Part shown: positions 11,893 through 24,700 of the stretch, in pieces
How positions within the stretch are numbered: the stretch's first letter is position 1
How the letters are laid out: every line of letters begins with the position of its first letter
NCBI GenBank assembly: GCA_963070105.1
Contig: OY718808.1
Location: forward strand, 3,223,738 to 3,287,737
Direction of reading: 5' to 3'
DNA from: Litomosoides sigmodontis
Taxonomy: Eukaryota > Nematoda > Chromadorea > Rhabditida > Onchocercidae
Length of the DNA: 64,000 bases
Made by a program: the position numbers and the translations under genes
The notes under the pieces: generated by a model
Database searches by the model: none
What the model saw: the letters and a program-made list of their open reading frames with translations, nothing else
Told to the model about the DNA's origin: nothing

Positions 11893-14800
11893 TTACAACA
11901 AAATGTAATGATTGCTAACATTGACATCACTAAAAATCCAATCATCCTTATCAATTAGCGCATTCCAGCATAAGTGATACGGTGCTTTGCAACCATACAT
12001 TCGCCATCTGTTAAAAGAAAGATAAAATTAGTTTAATTGATGTCATTAATTTTCATTCGTCAGTTTAGTAGTTGCTTAACAATCATACTATTGCAAATAA
12101 TCGTTTCTCAATTAATTAATTAACTTTTTGTCTAAAAGTTAACTTTACTAAAACATACTTAAAAATGCGCATAAAACTTCTTCAAAACTTACTTAGATGT
12201 ACGCAAAACTTAGTTAGAGTTTTTTTTTTCTGTTTCAAAATACTTATGTAAATAACACGTCAATATGCTTAGTTCAAAATAAAAGTTATTCAGATGTATG
12301 GAAAACATTTAAAACTTGTTTGGACTCATGCAACACCTAATTACATGTGCATAAAACATACTTAGATGTGCATTTTTGAATTTTTTTTGAAAAATACTTC
12401 CATAAGGGAAGAAGATTTTGCTGCTGCCATGGCAGTTGTGACGTAACCTTTTGATATTGCTCATTAAGAAATGGAATATAATTGTGGAAAATATTTGTTG
12501 GATGATAGATGGTATCATTGACCGTTGTAAAAATCCAATTTGAACGTGCATGATAGAGTAAGCTATCATCGATGTCTATCTGTAAGTATAATGCATAAAA
12601 ATGATGAAAGCGAATTACAGCGAATGATTAGAGCGTGATAAATCGTACTCTCTCTCTCTCTCTCTTTCAAATCTTTTCTTTAATGAAATAAAAAGGTTTT
12701 AATTAAAAAATCAAGTTATCAAAAACAAAAACGGAAAACGAAACAACCCGATGAACAAAATTAACAAAATCTGCTTGTTCATTTTATTTAAATCATTATT
12801 TTTGCAAAATGAAAATGTTGTATGCGTAAGAAGGAAACAAAAATGGGAAACGTACTTTAAATGATTTATATGGTTTAAAAAATTCGCGCACTTTATGTGT
12901 AACTATAATTTGCACACGTTGAGGCATGAAAATTGTTTTTGATGGACCTTTCTGAATTTGAAATTCAGCATTTTTTAGCCATGAAAAGTTAAATTTTAAT
13001 TGTTGCTTGTGATGAAACCATCCTTGAAAACGCACTCGTGCATGTTCAAAAACAAAACTACCAGCCGTACCATGCAAACCATGCATTTTACGTAAAAATG
13101 GTAGCAATGTTTCGGAGCTGAAATACGTAAAACGTGAAAATGGTTTCCATTGTTGTTTCACAATGAAAATTTAACACTTTTTCTTTTGTTTCATTTTGCA
13201 AAAGAATGAATGCATTTAGGCAGTGTGATATTTTGCGTACGTGTCAATGCTTCCTTCGTACATTCATTCATACGTCAAAAAACGAAAATTACTTTTGTCG
13301 TTGAAAAAATGGCAGAGAGGAAGAAAAAAGAAACCACGTGTACGTGTACGTTGGAAAAAAATGAAAGAGAGGAAAAAAAAGACGCGTACGCGTACGTTGG
13401 AATAATGAATTCATCGATGTCAACAAGTGCAACATATTTAGCTGATGAGCTATACAAGCAGTCGTTCATACTAAGCGTGTGACCAAAACGATAGATCCAT
13501 CGATTTGGATCGATTAGCTTTGAGCGTGGCAACATTTGCCAGCGAATTAGTCGAATCACTCCCTGTGGATGAGATTCGAATAAATTTGCATAATTTACTT
13601 TTTTGGATTTCATACATTGGGAAAGCAAAGATGTGTGAAATGAGCTGAAAGGAAAATAATTGCTTAAAATTAACGTACTGCAATTGAGTTCAAATAAACC
13701 TGCTTCTAGCAATTAGCTTAAGTTTCTCAAAGATAGGATAATATAATCCAAAAGAGAGAGAGAGGGAGAGAGAGAGAGAGAATTAATATAAATGGATTGA
13801 TTTGACGTTCGGTGAAATGTCTCACTGCGAAATGATAAATTCAAAAGTGCCAGGAACAGTTTCACTGTTATCATTTCACACACTTTTTTTTTTTTGTTAT
13901 GAAAACATAATTTTGCACTAATTTACCATTTTTTCATAAATTTTTAAAACATCCATTGTGTGTCGATTAACCGATACGTAATAAATGTGAAATATTGTAG
14001 CGCCTTGTTTCCTCCAAATCTTAAAATTTCTGTTGAAATTTATATAAATGAAATAATTTAAATTAAATTTGCATTTTTTTCTTCACAAGAAAAGCAATTA
14101 AGTACGGATTAATAAAAAATATTTACAAATCTGTTAATTTCAACTTTACATTTACTATTTGCAAATTATATTTAATCGTTAATTACAAAAAAATTTTTTC
14201 TCGCTAAAAAGTGCCTGAAATATGCAAATTTCATACCTCAATAAATTGTATAAATGCAACGTAATTCCAGTACCAGTAAAGCGGTGGCACGCAAACGTGT
14301 AAGACATCTTGATTACCTCGTGGAACTAATTGCAACGGGACGACAACGAAATGATTTCGTTCACTTACTGTTATTTCTTTCTAATTTAAAAAAAAAAAAA
14401 AACTAAAACTTTTGTTACTTAGTCTTTGAGTTTTTCTTTTTTAATTTAGCTTTTCTTTTAAAATTTAATTTATATATGTATTATGCAACAAAAAGGAGAG
14501 GTTTCTTTTTCCACTTCATTTATTTTAGTCTTTCTCCCTCCAACTATTTCTTGTATTTTATTTAATAATACACGTGTAATTACACGTATATTTCTAGCTT
14601 TTTCATCTTTTGCTTCTTTCTCGTAACTACAAACATTAAAAAGAATTGGGTGGAAATCAAATATTTCAATTTGTATTATCAGTATTTCAATTTATGTGGA
14701 TCACTTTTTAAATGCAACACTTCTGAGACTCATTTGCATAAACGGTCATATTTTAATAATTTATACATAATGCGTAAGGTGCAAGCGATTAGTTGTGGTT

Positions 14801-15604
14801 TTTATAAGATATATCATTCATGCGATTAAAATAATTATTGCTAACACCTACGGTATTTATAATTATTGATGACACTTACGGTATTTGTAATAAATGTTAA
14901 TGCTTACGGTATTGGTTATACTTGATAACACTTACGGTACTGATGGAAAAATTGGTATCTTTCATGTTGAAAATGAGCATAAATGAGAACCATTTACATT
15001 CCGGTACCCATTTCCACGGGCAATCATACTCAACTGTAATATCATTTGCTGATATACACTGTGAGTGATAATGAATGATGGCGTTAATGTCGCGGCATTG
15101 ACTGAACGCCAAAATTCGAATTAGCGCTTCTTTTTGGCGTAAATCGAGAAATGCCTTATGGATGAATAATGTCTCATCCGTCACATTATCAATGGTATAA
15201 TTCATCATCACCAGTGGAATGTTTTGTAAGTCCAATTTTTCAAACGAATGCCACTTTAGTGAGGAAAAAATTTCGTGTGCAAAAATTGAAATTTGTCGAA
15301 GGAGTGATTGAATTCGATGCACTATCGGCGAACTGTCACTGATTATCAGTCGTTGCTTATCTTTCCCAAAAATTTCACTTGCATTTTGATCTGTGAGCTT
15401 CTCGTTTGCATGGAAATTTCGAAATTGTGGAGAAGTGTGTTGTAGCACACACCACAGTGTTATTAAAGATGTTAAAATTAATGAAATTAGAAATAGTCGA
15501 CGTAATTTTCGGTTAAATCCAAAATGCAAATGTGAGCACTTAATTGAAAGGGTTCGAATTGCAGCATCAGCTATAGGACGATGATAGAAATTTTGATGGA
15601 ACAT
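11893..15604 (-). CDS. GT92 (DUF23) family glycosyltransferase, type II membrane protein
   Basis: Seven exons on the minus strand: 15604-14936, 14380-14237, 14019-13927, 13562-13396, 13117-12856, 12579-12362, 12007-11893. All junctions are GT-AG and in phase, giving 555 aa. A short cytoplasmic tail precedes one membrane anchor (residues about 35-55, LFLISLILTSLITLWCVL) and a luminal stem. The GT92 domain runs from about residue 200: LHVCVPPLYWYWNYV with FIQFIE (exon 2), WRKQGATIFHIYY (exon 3), GVIRLIRWQMLP, MNDCL and the metal-binding-type motif VDIDEFIIP at about 349-357 (exon 4), the SFVFEHARVRF block (exon 5) and an LYHAR segment (exon 6). Family knowledge: C. elegans GALT-1, a member, adds beta-1,4-galactose to core fucose in the Golgi, and nematodes carry many paralogues. 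The donor and acceptor sugars here are unknown. Three introns have duplicated donor segments (see findings). Confidence 0.93.
12124..12366 (-). repeat. Degenerate repeats of the exon 6/intron 6 junction
   Basis: The real donor at 12362/12361 (minus strand ACATCTAA|GTATGTTTT) is followed by a near copy, ACATCTAA|GTAAGTTTT, at about 12193 and another donor-like TTTAA|GTATGTTTT at about 12159. Between them are diverged copies of the same cATCTgAATAA / GTGCATAAAAC-like unit. The copies look like an old local amplification of the junction. Confidence 0.5.
13329..13402 (-). repeat. Duplicated 5' splice-site segment, intron 4 of the GT92 gene
   Basis: Exon 4 ends TTCCAAC|GTACGCGTACGCGT (boundary 13396/13395). 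A second TTCCAAC|GTACACGTACACGT lies 46 nt farther into the intron (boundary 13350/13349). The first is chosen because only it keeps phase with the acceptor of exon 5. Confidence 0.75.
14825..14940 (-). repeat. 28-bp tandem repeat, four copies, each with a 5' splice site
   Basis: On the minus strand the motif TACC|GTAAGTGTTA (with small changes) occurs with boundaries at 14936, 14908, 14880 and 14852, spaced exactly 28 nt. The first is the exon 1 donor in phase with exon 2. Copies 2 to 4 read TACC|GTAAGCATT, TACC|GTAAGTGTC and TACC|GTAGGTGTT. The in-frame readthrough from exon 1 reaches a stop at about 14897, so only the first donor gives the full protein. Confidence 0.88.
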
Positions 15605-17329
15605 TGTTTGGAAGGATTATTACAAATGTGTGCAGCTACTTATCAAAGCAATTTAATCGTTTAACCACTACTGAAACAGTTCAACAAAATATAATTTTAT
15701 CATATATCATAGAAATTTGCATAAAAATTACTACATATACGAAATTAATATTTACAATAATATTTTATTAAAATTTAAAAATTAAGTAAACATTGAACAA
15801 ATGGATGGATATAGCTGGAAACACTCCTGTAAATTACTAAATTTAGATAAAACAGAAGAAAAAAAAGGCAATTCCATCAAAGAACGGTGAAATTTCTTTA
15901 AACGAGCAAACAAACATAAATTAAAAATATGAAAAATATGAATAAATATTTAACAAAGTTTTATTTCACACAAAAACTACATTGAGTGAAATGAAATAAA
16001 ATGCGATAGGAACCAAATGTAGTCGCAACAACAAATTAGCGTACATTTCCATAAATAGCTGCCATCGCAAAGTTATGGAATGTTTCGAGAAAATTTCACT
16101 TTTTCATTCCAAATTTTAACATGCGCTATTTGCTATCAAATTGTATTGAACACTTACGACTCTTTTCATTAATTATTGAATCATTGAATTTTCATTGGTT
16201 AATTGTGACACTGTTGAATTCAACAAAATGCAAATACTTTAGTATGTTATTCAATGATCACATCGACAGATCCTCGTCGAGTAAATAATTTTCAATTTTT
16301 ACATTTATAATTTTAGAAATTACATAATGTACGAAGTCGCTTAAAAAAAGTTTTAAAGAATTTCTATGCTAAATGAAAAGATATAAGATAAAAGATGCCA
16401 TGTTCTCACACAATGGCATTTAATGCATTGATTAGCTATTTTGATAATTTCCCCTCAATTATGTAATAGGTAGATTGGTACGACGATTTTCTAATTAAAA
16501 TTAATCAGTTTCATAATAATGTACTGCAATTTGAATGCTAGAATTCGTATGAAAATGAATTGAAATTATTTTTTAGATAAATGGTTAAATGAATTTCATT
16601 TCTTTTTATTTTTTCATTCCGAAAAAATAAACAAAAAAGGTTATAAGGGGTCAATTAGTTGTTGATCGATAAGTTGACAGTACTGCTTCTCAACCGTTCA
16701 ACTACGAACTGTCAGTTGGAAGAAGCTGAGAGTGGGTGATCATGAAAACTGAAATTGATGCAATTACTACGTTTCATCATCCCACGCAGTGCGTATTATT
16801 CCATCCTTCACTTTTCTCTTTAAATTTTTTGCAAGATCGGCTCTGAAAACGTTTTTAATATGCTAAAAAAAGTGTGAAATAATTAATGAATTACACTAAT
16901 GCATTATTCATTGTAAATTAAAAAAAAAAAAAAGGGAAAAAGTTGCAATTTTAGAATGTATGAAAAATTTTTCATCTTATTTTGCGCTGCAAACAATTGC
17001 AATAATAATTTAAAGAAGAAAAAAATAGCAAAAGAAAAGCTTGTTTGTTTTTCGGTGCAAATATGTTGGAAAAAAATCTTTGTAACAAAAAAAAACGTTT
17101 AGTTAATAATTAATTGCCAAATTTTTAAAATAATATTATAATTTCAATGCTAATATTCATTAGGTATTTGATGAGAAGAAATATGATATTTTAAAAATGG
17201 CGATTATTTTGCATCGATGAATTGAACGATGATCGACCTCCTGTAATGTATTTGTTGTTATTTATAAGGGAAAAAGTTAGGTCGAGGTTAAAGGAAGGGA
17301 GAGCAAAAAAAAGAAAGAAAAGGAGAAGA

Positions 17330-17360
<31 letters not shown>

Positions 17361-19389
17361 AATGAAAAAAAAATGTCTTGAAAGGAACTGAAAAAAGAGC
17401 AAATAATACATACAATCATTGAGGAGTTGAGAAGACTTTATTTTTTTCTTTTCTTCAATGAAAGAATTAATAGAAATGATTTGGTTGATTGTAAAAAACA
17501 CGCATAATAGTGGTCGGATAATTGAGGCAAACTACTACTACTGTCCACTTAGCTGAGGGAGTTTGCTGAGAAAAAAAAAAAGAAAAATGAAAAATGAAAA
17601 AAAAAATTGCCAATAATTTAGGACCACTTCTTATCTTTAATGTATGACGCGCTACGGCGACTTTTCCTTCGCATTTTGCTCTTTTTTAATAAAACTTATG
17701 AAATAGTATTGTTTGGAATTTAATGTAGTATGTGAAACATAATGAATCGTAATTGATTCTAATTGAGCTCAATTTTTACTTAATTTTTGGTTGAATTTTA
17801 GTGATCGCTCTAGAGCTCTTTTCATCAATCATCACTTTGTTACATGATAGGATGATTTTCATTGTTTTGAAGAATTTTTTAATTTTAGTGATAAATTTTT
17901 TAAGTAAAGCATTCGATCTGGCATTGCTTTCATGTTGGTTAGAATTAAGAGAGTGTGCTAAATGGACAACGAGCAAATAGTAATTAATTCTAGTTCATTT
18001 CGATTTTCATTTAATTTTTTATTAAATTTTAGCTGTTATTAATAGATTTACAATTCATACAATGTGTAACTGATGTTATATGGCATAGAAATGAAATAAA
18101 TGCATTTTGACAACAATTTCAAAATGCGACTTTTTCGCTTAATTTGAAGGCAATTTTAAAATATATTTTGATACTGTTAATTAATAAATTTTGATTTATC
18201 ATCACGCTTTTTTTGTCTCACTTTCCTTTCTCGTTCTTTTTTTCCTCTGTTTAGCTTCACCTCGTTTTTCTGTTACACAGTTTTATGCTTTTTCATTTAT
18301 TTGCCATTTCATTTTTCAATAGTTAATAAATTTATTGTGCAATAAAGAAAAATTGAAAAGCTTTAAATTCAAAAAAAAATTGCACCACTGACGGACGAAT
18401 TTAATGCATGAATCTTAATTTAATGCATAACTTTTTGAAAAGTGAAAAAAAATGAAATACTAAAAGTAAACATTTAATAACAATGTATGCATCGAATTAT
18501 TTGTAACGAGCGAAAAAAAAAGCAAATGAATGAGGAAGAAATGTCATCCTTTTTTAATTATTTCGTTTTTTCCCTTTTTTTTTTTTAAATTAAAAGATGC
18601 AACACGAAATTTTGATGCGAAAGAAAAGAAACACCGAAGAGACGTGAACGATGGCATACATCAAACGAAACAGGGGCGTTTCCCATGTACCATTACTGAT
18701 AATATGAAATAATTTGAATATTCAATAACTGCTCGTCTCTTTCATCCATTCCTTTTTTTCCTCTCTCTCTCTCTCTCCCTCTCAAACAAACACATTTCAC
18801 TCTGTTCCCCTTCTAATGTACAATAGCATTTTGTGTGGAATTGACGAAAGAATAATTTTATTCTCAATTTGTTTTTCAATTGCTCTCTTTGTCTACTTCG
18901 TTAATTAGTCTTATTAATAGAAAAGTACATCAAGTGATTGTAATTTTCCTTATATTTACGAAAAAAAAAATTAATTCATTCGCGATTTCTGTTTTGTTTT
19001 TCTTTCTTTAATGATTACTGGCTGTTCTGTTTTGTTAGTCAGTTAGTCAATTAATTCAAAAATTTCTCACACAGTTATCAATTAAAATAATTCCCCCTCC
19101 TCCCAGTCTACGTTAATTTTTAAGCTTTCCACTTCATGAATGAAAGAGATGAAGTGCGATTAAAATTATGAGCTTAAATTAACAGTTTATTATTTTTATT
19201 GCTACATGATGTATTGGAATTTTAATTGAAGATTAATTTAAATTTTGCTTTTTTTTTAACTTCAACAATTATTTCTGCAGGTATTCAAAGTAAAACACTT
19301 AAAATTTAGCAAGAAAAAAATGTATGATGCAAATGTAACAAGTCGTTTTTTTCGATTAACGGTTTTTGCTGGATTTTTGAAAATTAGGA

Positions 19390-19520
19390 GCATTTTTCTT
19401 TTAACTTAAAGCCTTTAAATTTAAGAAAGAAGAGAGAATTCTTAATTTGAAAGTTTTCTTTTGTTTACTTAAGTTAAAGCTTTTAAATTTTAGAAAGAAG
19501 GGAAAATTCCATTCTAATTT
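19390..19520. repeat. Diverged direct repeat, about 68-bp period, two copies
   Basis: A block ending AAATTTAAGAAAGAAG is followed about 68 bp later by a copy ending AAATTTTAGAAAGAAG, with similar flanking T-rich sequence and a shared AATTTTGAAA-type end. Confidence 0.6.
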
Positions 19521-19919
19521 TGAAATTAAACAATTGCCACTGGCTAATTTCTTCATTATCAAATGCGATATTTTTTACGCCAGAAGTAAAAAACTCTGCA
19601 ATGTCCATTTAGCGAAAATTTTATTGAACCTTTTCAAATAATACACTTTAAGAAAAAAAATTCAATTGTTATTCAACAATTTTTTGTTTCCAATTTTTTT
19701 TTGTTTTCTTTGAGCTAACTGCTTTCAGTAATAAATGATAAATTATTATTATTAGCAAAATATGTACAATTTACTTAATAATTCATTTCTTCGCTCTTTT
19801 TTTTCCTGTTTTCAAATCTACAATCACTGCACTCGTTATTAATTTGCTATTAAATTGAAAAATTTAATTTTTTTTTAATTGTTAACAACGGTGTGATTTG
19901 TAGATTGAAGCTAACAGTT

Positions 19920-20000
19920 AAATATGCAAATATTATCGTGCAGAATAGCCAGGCATTCTTAAATATGCAAATATTATCATGCAGAATAGCCATGCATTCT
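19920..20000. repeat. 41-bp tandem repeat, two copies
   Basis: AAATATGCAAATATTATC followed by a TGCAGAATAGCCA segment and GCATTCT occurs twice back to back. The copies differ at two bases in the aligned part, which indicates a recent tandem duplication. Confidence 0.9.
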
Positions 20001-20175
20001 ATCAGTTGCAAAAATTTTGAATTATTTTCAATCATGTTAATGATGCAATCAGTAATGTGCAATCGTTGTAACGCTAGCTTAAAACATCATAATGATAATT
20101 GTTAATCAAATAATAATTACAATGCTTTACATCGACAACACCCATAAAAGTCCCATAATCTTAAGCACATGTTAG

Positions 20176-20289
20176 GGTAGACTTAAATACTCGAATATCG
20201 AAAAGTTCGAATGCAAAATGTGCATTTGTGGTAGAAATATTTCTGAAGATGAAATCCGTCTGACAACAACCTCTATTATAATTATCTGA
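20176..20289 (+). CDS. Candidate terminal exon (37 aa), unknown
   Basis: Open frame directly after an ATGTTAG acceptor-like site and ending with TGA. Codon use is mixed, and the peptide contains FECKMCICGRNISEDEIRL, a Cys-x2-Cys-x-Cys arrangement unusual for random AT-rich sequence. No upstream exon could be joined with confidence. It lies 1.5 kb upstream of the 244-aa membrane-protein gene on the same strand and could be an independent small gene, an unrelated last exon or chance. Confidence 0.25.
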   Translation, partial: GRLKYSNIEKFECKMCICGRNISEDEIRLTTTSIIII

Positions 20290-21757
20290 CCTTAACCAAC
20301 CACAGAGTGAAGGAGGAAGGGAAGCCATTGCAGGTAGCAGCTACCTACCTCTCTTCATTTCCCTTTATAATAATTTGAATACATTCCTCTCAAAAAGTGC
20401 TCTAAAATTGGCATCCTATTAGTTGCCATGTTTTTCCGTATTTCACGTTGCATACATCAATTTTTTTTTCATTTAGTTTTGCTCTCCCTCTCCCTCTCTC
20501 TCTCTCTCTCCCTCTCTCTTTCTTCCTCTTTCTTTGCGTTTTTTTTTCATTCGTTGAAAATATTTCATTTATAATTATTTGTAAATTGTAATAAAATTTA
20601 CGAGGAATCAGTGTATTTCGTCCGTTCACTACAATCCAATACAAAAGTTTAACTTTTTTTTTCAATAATATTTATTGGGATGATTTTCAAATTTCATTGC
20701 ATTTTATTTTAATGAGAGGAGAATTGGAGGACGTTGTTTTGTCCATTTTTTTTTCTTTTCTTGTTTGTTAATTTCTAATTTTTTTTTACTTTTTCCATTT
20801 CAAATAAATTTTGTGCATTTTTAATTCTTGCACAAATTGATTTAACTAACTTTCCCCCTGTTCCTTTCGAGTAATTTTAATGACTGTAAGTACAAATTGA
20901 AAAACCATACACCGCTATAACTATAATAGTTAAACTAAGTCTATTGAGTTGGAGAAAAAATTATAGTAATAATCATGAATTTTATGTAAATTTAACAAAC
21001 TTAAATTTTCCTTCCTCTTTTCCTTCACACATCAGCCGTTCATTTTGCTCAATTGGAAAAATTAGGAAAAATGAATTTGTTGAAAAATTTGTCTAATATT
21101 AGTGAATATTTTCACACAATTATCTGTAACATGCTTATCCATAATTTCGCCCACTTTCTTACCCTTTCTTTCTTTTAGATTCGGAACAAAAGCAAAGAGT
21201 GTGAATTTTTAAAAATATTTTACTGATGAAAGTAGTCCATAATAGTAGCACAAAGCAATTGATGCAAAAATTACTCAAGAGAAGCGGAAAATAGGATGGA
21301 CAATTTTGAATTTTTCATCAATAAAAAGTAATGGACCTATGCAGTACACTTCTTCTACATATCTCAAAAGGTCAGAGAGTTCTTTTTTTAAATTTTTGCT
21401 TGCTTTTTCATAAATTTCCCGCCTGTTAGCTAGAAGTAAGTATAACTTTTTCATTTATTAGCTATAAAAGTAAGCATTACTTTAATTTTTCCTCTTCCAT
21501 CACTTTTACCAATATCTTTCAATTTTTACTGATCTAATTTGCTTAAAATTTCATTTAGAATTACAAATTTAATTTATATGCTAATGAAAATTCGAAAGGA
21601 ATTATAAATAAAGCTTAAAGGTTAAATTATAATGCTACTGCTACTGCTACTGTCAATAGCGGATGTATGGATGATGAGAGGATGGAAAAAATTGAATAAA
21701 TTTTAATTAATCATATTACATAACACTACTGTTCGATAGTCCAACCATACGGTCACA
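20290..21757. other. 5' flank of the 244-aa membrane-protein gene
   Basis: AT-rich, with a CT tract at about 20483-20526. No recognisable promoter element or RNA gene. Confidence 0.5.
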
Positions 21758-24700
21758 ATGATGATGCATCACGCACGCTACGATGACACGCTGCACGCTT
21801 ACAGGTCACCCTATCGTCTCTATCGACCGTATAAGATTGACGCTAAGCAAGCAACCATTCCGAGCACTTCAACAGCTCTCTATCGTACGCCAAATTTTGA
21901 CATTCTATCAGAGATTAATCGACGCTCGCGACGTCTTGAGCGTATTGTATTTTATCAAAAAATTTTAACAACTATACAGGTATTGCTAAATTTTTTTTTC
22001 GCTGTAAAATTTAATAAAATTGCAATGAATTTTTGTATTTTTTTTTTCATTGATATAAACTGATGAAAACATTGATAAACTGCTAAAAGCATTAACATAA
22101 ATTATATTTTTCTGTGAATTATGCAAAGGTGCTTTTTTTTTTCTAATTAGCATTGACATAAATTATAATTGTGTATGCATCATGCATGGTGTGAAATGGT
22201 GATATTTTTGAGATATTACTTAAATTACTTTCATTCATTTAAATTACTTAAATTACTTTCATCCATTTCAAGAGTAGTGGTTTTGTTTAGCACTTCACTT
22301 GTACTACAGCACAATGCACACCATATTTTTTCCTAATCCTACCTGTCAACTAGACTTATCCTCTTCAATTTTTAGCAAAAGTATTTAATTTTCAACAAAT
22401 AAAATATAAATATTAACTTTTTTACATTTATTTTATTAAAAGAAATGATTTTTTATTTAAAAAAAAAAGCATTCGCTTTGTGTGTGCGCAAAAAAAAAGC
22501 AAACGAATTTTAAGTTTCCTGTTCAAATTCAATTTTTTTCGCATGTAAAGCAAGTTCTCTTTTTTTTCTCCACAGAATTTAGAGCTGTGAAAATATAAAA
22601 TCAAACTGGTGTGATGAATTTCATTGCGAATAATAAATTTCCTTGCAGATGCTATGTTCACTACTTTTGGTGATTTTCGAAATGATGAAAATTTTGCTAA
22701 TTTGGAAACATTTCAATTTTTGGGAGCAAAAATTTGTGCTAGTAAATCTTTTAAATCACATTTCTTATATTTTAAATTTTACAAATTAGTGATTTTTCCC
22801 ACAAAAATTTTAAATTACGATTTAAATATTTGAATTTGATTTGATGAAAATGCGAGAAGAAAATGTTAGTTGTGAAATTTTTAAGATAACTGAAATCTTT
22901 CAACCAATACTTTTCGCAATCGTTGCATTCATAACATTTTACTGCGTTTTGCGTCCAACGAAGAGTACCTCACAAATTGCGATCGCATCGCTCGTCGCAA
23001 TATTAGTGCCGCTGTTTGTGTTTCCCGCCCAATCGCCATTTCTGCTCAGTTAGTTTAAAATTACTCATCCTTTTTTCTTTTGTTGTTGTTGTTTGCTCTT
23101 GTTGTGTTTATTGTTATTGTTTGTTGTTGTTGTTTGTTGTTGTTGTTTGTTGTTGTTGTTTGTTGTTGTTGTTTGTTGTTGTTGTTTGTTGTTGTTGTTT
23201 GTTGTTGTTGTTTGTTGTTGTTGTTGTTTGTTGTTGTTGTTTGTTGTTGTTGTTTGTTGTTGTTGTTTGTTGTTGTTGTTTGTTGTTGTTGTTTGTTGTT
23301 GTTGTTTGTTGTTGTTGTTTGTTGTTGTTGTTTGTTGTTGTTGTTTGTTGTTGTTGTTTGTTGTTGTTGTTTGTTGTTGTTGTTTGTTGTTGTTGTTTGT
23401 TGTTGTTGTTTGTTGTTGTTGAATTATATAGGTGTCTATCAAATGTCATGCGTTAATCATATTAGCATTATCAGAGCTCTTCGACTGCATTTATGCTAAT
23501 TTTATGTTAATTGGTAAGATGCACGATAAGTAGATTTTTTTAAATAAATTTGCCGATGAATTCTAACTGCTATTATTAATAGTAAGCAAAATGAAAGGTA
23601 ATTGATTACTAAATTATGAATTGTTTTTTTTTTCATAAATTTCAAAAATGTTTTGCTGGTGTGGGATAGCTAAAATTTGGTTTACTACCAAAAGCATCCT
23701 ATTTTCAAGTTACTTACTTCTAACAACTACCTCAAATGCTCAGTTACATATTAATTATTGAAGTGCAGTTTAGTAGCGTTAAAAATGGAATAGGCGGGAC
23801 GGTAAGAATTTCAAAAATTTGAACATCCAATGCTAATAATCTAAGTTTAGATATTACTCATTATTAATTAAATACTTCTATTTATTCGTTTTTTTTGCCA
23901 TTTTGAAATTAAGTTTTTTTGAAACACATACACACTCACCTGATTTTTTTTCACAACGCAATTTCGAGACTAACTTTTTCAACTTTAATTTTAAACTTAA
24001 TTGAAGAATTGTTCAACATATTCATTGGTTCTTAAAAAGCGCTGAAATATAAAAGAAATATTTTTAACAATTTCACTGCAAAATGGAACAATGGAAATAT
24101 TCAACGTGCAAAGACAATTATAGAAATAAAAATTTTTAAGCTTTTTAGAAGATCCCATTTAATTTTGTTTTTCCAAACCAATAGGATTGCAATAAACAAA
24201 AATGTTATGCATAATTTATGCTTTTCAAATTTTAGAAAATAAAATTTTGCAAAAAAAATGAATGGAATTTTTTGGAAATAAAAAGAATGAAGAAAAAGTG
24301 AATAAAAACGAAAAAAAAGTGAAATTTTAAAAAAGAAAAGAGGAAAATATTTCAGTGATTGAAATACGATTTAAATTGATTGATATTTTCAATTTTTTTA
24401 AAAAAAAAAGCACTCTATTTTCCAAAATAATAAATTAAAAGAGTGCTGAGACAGTATACTTTCAAAAATTACTTCCCTAACTTCCTGTCCTCTCCCCCAC
24501 AGTAATTGCAAATGTGCGTGAAATATGCTAATGGTTAGGATTGCATTTTCAGATCTAATCAAATAACCAGCTCCTGACAGATCTAACGATATCAGCAAAT
24601 GAATTTAGGAATCAAATTATTGCCCGAATATGTTCCCTGAAAATAAATTACATGAGAGGGAATGAGATTCTTCCCTTGATGAATTAAATAAAACTACAAA

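Larger units (their letters stand above)
15605..20175. other. 5' flank of the GT92 gene and intergenic AT-rich DNA
   Basis: The promoter of the minus-strand glycosyltransferase should lie at its left end, but I see no diagnostic element. GA/CT tracts sit at about 17329-17356 and 18761-18782. An open patch at 18590-18712 (plus) contains QGRFPCTITDN-like varied codons but lacks clear splice sites. A diverged direct repeat of about 68 bp occupies 19390-19520, and a 41-bp tandem repeat lies at 19920-20000. Confidence 0.5.

Noticed and set aside
22624..22833. 69-codon plus-strand frame just before exon 2 of the 244-aa membrane-protein gene
   Set aside because: Phe/Lys-rich low-complexity composition, and the splice phase works only if it is intronic.
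23016..23499. Val/Leu/Cys-rich and Asn/Gln/Thr-rich frames, which could suggest a prion-like or membrane protein
   Set aside because: They arise from the 13-bp TTG-type minisatellite, which is open in every frame on both strands and lies in an intron.
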